The notes beneath the pieces are model-generated. The model saw nothing but the letters and a program-made list of their open reading frames with translations, ran no database searches and was not told the origin of the DNA. DNA of 16,640 nucleotides, taken from assembly GCA_900557405.1 (NCBI GenBank), contig USSF01000050.1, forward strand, positions 1 to 16,640. The letters are read 5' to 3'. How positions within the stretch are numbered: the first letter of the stretch is position 1; every line of letters begins with the position of its first letter. The stretch is from an uncultured Prevotella sp. Its GTDB lineage: Bacteria > Bacteroidota > Bacteroidia > Bacteroidales > Bacteroidaceae. A program made the position numbers and the translations under genes. This document shows, in pieces, positions 13,986 through 16,640 of this stretch.

Positions 13986-15404
13986 ATGACTGACGAAAAG
14001 AAATTCAGAGTAGAGTCTGACCTTTTGGGTGAACTTAATGTTCCTGCAGATGCACTATATGGCGTGCAGACCCAGCGTGGTATCAACAACTATCATATCT
14101 CGCGCAAGACAATGCGTGACTATCCTGACTTCATCATTGCAAACGCATACGTGAAGTTGGCTGCTGCACAGACAAACCATTCCCTCGGTGTAATCAATGA
14201 CGAGATTGCAGGAGCTATGTCTCAGGCTTGCCGCGAAATCATTGAGGGTAAGTGGCATGAGAATTTCCCTATCGACATGATTCAGGGTGGTGCCGGTACT
14301 TCTGTGAACATGAACATCAACGAGGTCGTGGCTAATCGTGCCCTTGAGATAATGGGTCATGAAAAGGGTGAATATCAGTATTGCTCTCCTAATGACCATG
14401 CTAACTGCGGACAGAGTACAAACGACGCATATCCTACATCAATCCGTCTGGCCTTGATTCGCATGAATATACATCTGGTCGGTGCTTTGACCGGACTTAT
14501 CAGCGCTTTCCGCTATAAGGCTGAGGAGTATAACGATACAATAAAGATGGGACGTACTCAGTTGCAGGATGCTGTACCTATGACCATCGGACAGGAGTTC
14601 AATGCTTATGCCAACAACCTTGAGGAGGAAATCCTTAACCTGGAGCGCAACGTGAAGCTTCTGCATGAAATCAATATGGGTGGCACTGCTATCGGTACTG
14701 GTTTGAATGCTGTTCCTGGTTTCGCTAAACTCTGTGCTGCAAACTTGAGCAAGCTTACTGGCGAGAATTTCGTGTCTGCAAGCGACTTGGTTGAAGCTAC
14801 TCCTGATACAGGTGCTTATGTAAGCTACTCTTCTGCCTTGAAGCGTTTGGCTATCAAGTTGTCCAAGATCTGTAATGACTTGAGACTCATGGCTTCTGGT
14901 CCTCGTTGTGGCTTGAATGAAATCAACCTTCCTCCTAAGGCTCCTGGATCTTCAATCATGCCGGGCAAGGTTAACCCTGTTATCCCTGAGGTTACCAACC
15001 AGGTTTGCTTCAAGGTCATTGGTAATGACACTACAGTATGCTTTGCTGCAGAGGCTGGACAGCTGGAGCTGAACGTGATGGAGCCTATCATCACTGCAAG
15101 CTTGTTCGAGAGCCTGACTTGGATGAAGAATGTTATCGAGACATTGACTGAGGAGTGTGTTCTCGGTATCACCGTTAACAAGGAGCGTTGCCGTGATATG
15201 GTTAAGAACAGTATCGGAATCGTTACAGCCCTCAATCCTATCATCGGATACAAGAGCAGCTCAAAGGTTGCTAAGGAGGCTCATGAGACCGGCCGGTCTG
15301 TATACGACATCGTAATAGAGAAGGGCCTGATGAGCAAGGAGGATCTTGACAAGGCTCTTGATCCAAAGGAAATGCTTCATTCAAACAAGTTTACTTTGAA
15401 GTAA
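13986..15404 (+). CDS. aspA: Aspartate ammonia-lyase (aspartase)
   Basis: A 472-aa cytosolic homotetrameric lyase that deaminates L-aspartate to fumarate and ammonia. In anaerobic Bacteroidales this feeds fumarate to fumarate reduction and succinate formation. The superfamily signature GSSIMPGKVNP is at 321-331, on the flexible loop with the catalytic serine (Ser322 by alignment with characterised aspartases). The upstream sequence GPRCGLNEINLP (305-316) and the downstream NQVCFKVIGND favour aspartase over fumarase C. Other conserved parts are GGAGTSVNMNINEV (101-114), SPNDHANCGQSTND (134-147) and GRTQLQDAVPMT (189-200). Codon choice looks like that of a well-expressed gene. It has its own promoter and a strong terminator, and is convergent with the AraC-type gene. 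Confidence 0.96.
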   Translation: MTDEKKFRVESDLLGELNVPADALYGVQTQRGINNYHISRKTMRDYPDFIIANAYVKLAAAQTNHSLGVINDEIAGAMSQACREIIEGKWHENFPIDMIQGGAGTSVNMNINEVVANRALEIMGHEKGEYQYCSPNDHANCGQSTNDAYPTSIRLALIRMNIHLVGALTGLISAFRYKAEEYNDTIKMGRTQLQDAVPMTIGQEFNAYANNLEEEILNLERNVKLLHEINMGGTAIGTGLNAVPGFAKLCAANLSKLTGENFVSASDLVEATPDTGAYVSYSSALKRLAIKLSKICNDLRLMASGPRCGLNEINLPPKAPGSSIMPGKVNPVIPEVTNQVCFKVIGNDTTVCFAAEAGQLELNVMEPIITASLFESLTWMKNVIETLTEECVLGITVNKERCRDMVKNSIGIVTALNPIIGYKSSSKVAKEAHETGRSVYDIVIEKGLMSKEDLDKALDPKEMLHSNKFTLK

Positions 15405-15434
15405 TCTGATAGCCATCTTAATGTTAAAATAATA

Positions 15435-15488
15435 AGCCTGTAAGCTGGTAGTCATGTATTGACCCTGCTTACAGGTTTTATTTTTTTT
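15435..15488. terminator. Terminator between the convergent aspA and araC-type genes
   Basis: CCTGTAAGC (15437-15445) pairs perfectly with GCTTACAGG (15467-15475), followed by TTTTATTTTTTTT. On the minus strand the 3' side is also U-rich (CTTATTATTTTAAC), so it may work in both directions. Confidence 0.8.
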
Positions 15489-15527
15489 CGGTTGTGCAGA
15501 TCTCGGTTATGGTCTTTTGGGTGGGGC

Positions 15528-16361
15528 TTATTGGTTGCGGTAGGCGAGAGGTGTCATGCCCGAACGCTGCTTGAAGAAATTGGTAAGTGCGCTTTGGTCG
15601 CTGAAACTTAAATTGTCGGCAATTTCGCCTATTGGCATGTTTGAATGTGTCAGAAGGTTGCAGATTTCTTTGTAGATGAGGGATGATACGTGGTCGTTCA
15701 CCGTAGAACCGCTGATTTCCTTCACAAGTCGGGATAGGTAGGCTGCTGAAACATTCAGTTTGTCTGCATAAAAGCGTATCTGGCGTTCCTTGCGGAAACT
15801 GCGGTATAGATGATACAGAAAAATCTCGTATATCTCTTTTTTATGTCCCAGGTCGTGTGATACGGAACATTGTTCATACGGCAGCTCTTCAATGATTAAT
15901 TTAAGTACGTTGAACATGCTTCGAATCATCTCTATCTTGTTGATATGTTGGTGGCGTACGATGTCGCGGATGAAATGGAAAATATCTATGACGCTTTTGT
16001 TCTTCTCCTCCGGCAACTTGTAATGTGAGGTGTCGTTGGCAAAAAAATCATCCACCAATATACATTCTGCTTCGAAATCCGAAGATACGGTCTGGACGGA
16101 GGCTATATCTTTTGAAGATGCAATCAAAAGGTCTCCCGTTCTTATTTCTGTATTTTCGTCATGATTACCATTAATGCTCAGCCGGCAGCTCCCTTGTCTT
16201 ACAAGAAGAAGTTTTGCAAAAAGCGTCCTTTCTTTAACTAAATCCGTAAAATGGCTATGATCTTCCGTTGTTACCATGAAATGAGCAGCATATGCCCCGA
16301 AAATATCCTTCAGTTGATATTCGGCAGCAAATTCTTTCAAGTTGTATATCTTCTGTTTCAT
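15528..16361 (-). CDS. AraC-family transcriptional regulator
   Basis: A 277-aa DNA-binding regulator with an N-terminal cupin-like sensor half (about 1-110, with the RTGDLLIASS segment typical of these beta-barrels) and a C-terminal AraC/XylS domain. The latter has two helix-turn-helix units: RFYADKLNVSAAYLSRLVKE (about 196-215) and IGEIADNLSFSDQSALTNFFKQ (about 244-265), followed by the family ending SGMTPLAYRNQ. The ligand is unknown. It is convergent with aspA and no divergent partner is visible, so its target genes cannot be inferred from position. About 280 bp lie between its start and the window end. Confidence 0.92.
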   Translation of the reverse strand: MKQKIYNLKEFAAEYQLKDIFGAYAAHFMVTTEDHSHFTDLVKERTLFAKLLLVRQGSCRLSINGNHDENTEIRTGDLLIASSKDIASVQTVSSDFEAECILVDDFFANDTSHYKLPEEKNKSVIDIFHFIRDIVRHQHINKIEMIRSMFNVLKLIIEELPYEQCSVSHDLGHKKEIYEIFLYHLYRSFRKERQIRFYADKLNVSAAYLSRLVKEISGSTVNDHVSSLIYKEICNLLTHSNMPIGEIADNLSFSDQSALTNFFKQRSGMTPLAYRNQ

Positions 16362-16484
16362 ACAATTTTCACTATAGATTTCAACGGCTTTTTATCCTTT
16401 TCCTCCTGTTGGTTTCATCGCATCGTTTTGCCTGCTGATGAATCTGAAGGATTTGAATTATATCGCCTTCTTTGAAAAATCATG

Positions 16485-16492
16485 TAAAGTTA
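16485..16492 (-). promoter_or_regulatory. Possible -7 box of the araC-type gene
   Basis: On the minus strand TAACTTTA differs at one base from TAnnTTTG. It would give a leader of about 115 nt. No -33 TTG is found at the usual distance. Confidence 0.25.
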
Positions 16493-16563
16493 CAATATTA
16501 TCTTGAAATAAAAGCTTTTTCCCTGAAAAACTTCATCGGTGTCTTCTTATAGAGAATAAACAT

Positions 16564-16593
16564 TTATAAAGAAAAAAAGTTTTTCTTTTATAA
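16564..16593. repeat. AT-rich inverted repeat near the window end
   Basis: TTATAAAGAAAAA (16564-16576) is the inverse of TTTTTCTTTTATAA (16580-16593) apart from one extra T. It could act as a terminator for a gene ending off the right edge. Confidence 0.45.
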
Positions 16594-16608
16594 CCCTCAC
16601 ACCCTCAC
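16593..16608. repeat. Short tandem repeat ACCCTCAC x2
   Basis: Two perfect adjacent copies of ACCCTCAC directly abut the inverted repeat at 16564-16593. Their context is cut off by the window end. Confidence 0.5.
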
Positions 16609-16640
16609 AATCCGCTTGAAACGCCCTGTTTATCGGTGTT

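Noticed and set aside
16547..16639. 30-residue open frame on the minus strand at the right edge
   Set aside because: It is too short, with no recognisable sequence, and half of it is the AT-rich inverted repeat; kept only as part of the edge finding.

Overview
The window looks like chromosomal DNA from a gut- or oral-type Bacteroidales, most likely Prevotella or a close relative. Several promoters carry the Bacteroidetes -7 box TAnnTTTG, some with a TTG-type -33 box 20 bp upstream. Start codons follow A/T-rich leaders rather than strong Shine-Dalgarno sequences. The S8 protease ends in what reads as a type IX secretion sorting domain. I see no rRNA, tRNA, CRISPR array, transposase or phage gene; it reads as ordinary core and accessory chromosome.

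Left part (1-4460): mnmE (tRNA U34 modification GTPase, minus strand) and an ATP-grasp-like gene of unknown substrate are transcribed divergently from two predicted promoters that interlock within 36 bp. A secreted GH43 glycosidase follows the ATP-grasp-like gene by 35 bp, and a strong terminator closes this unit.

Middle (4460-7480): a class I/II PLP aminotransferase sits behind a long 5' leader (about 270 nt). The leader holds a UUCG-capped stem-loop and an undetected 35-codon small ORF. After a terminator come a two-helix mini membrane protein and the lrgA-lrgB pair, which overlap by 8 bp.

Middle right (7480-12424): an NADP-type iron-dependent alcohol dehydrogenase has a palindrome over its -7 box that closely matches one at the aminotransferase promoter. 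Then come a TauE/SafE permease, a Bcp peroxiredoxin and a large secreted S8 protease, spaced 35-82 bp apart and possibly co-transcribed.

Right part (12425-16640): a gene-poor stretch contains a promoter decorated with two 17-bp direct repeats and a 12-bp perfect palindrome, followed about 100 nt later by a 9-bp perfect hairpin. This is a candidate small RNA or a long leader. Next are an M48 lipoprotein protease, aspartase (aspA) and, convergent to it, an AraC-family regulator. The last 80 bp hold an AT-rich inverted repeat and a short tandem repeat whose context is cut off.

There is no single obvious new multi-gene system. The best leads for something undescribed are the aminotransferase leader with its small ORF, the shared palindrome at two promoters, and the decorated promoter/sRNA candidate near 12.5 kb.
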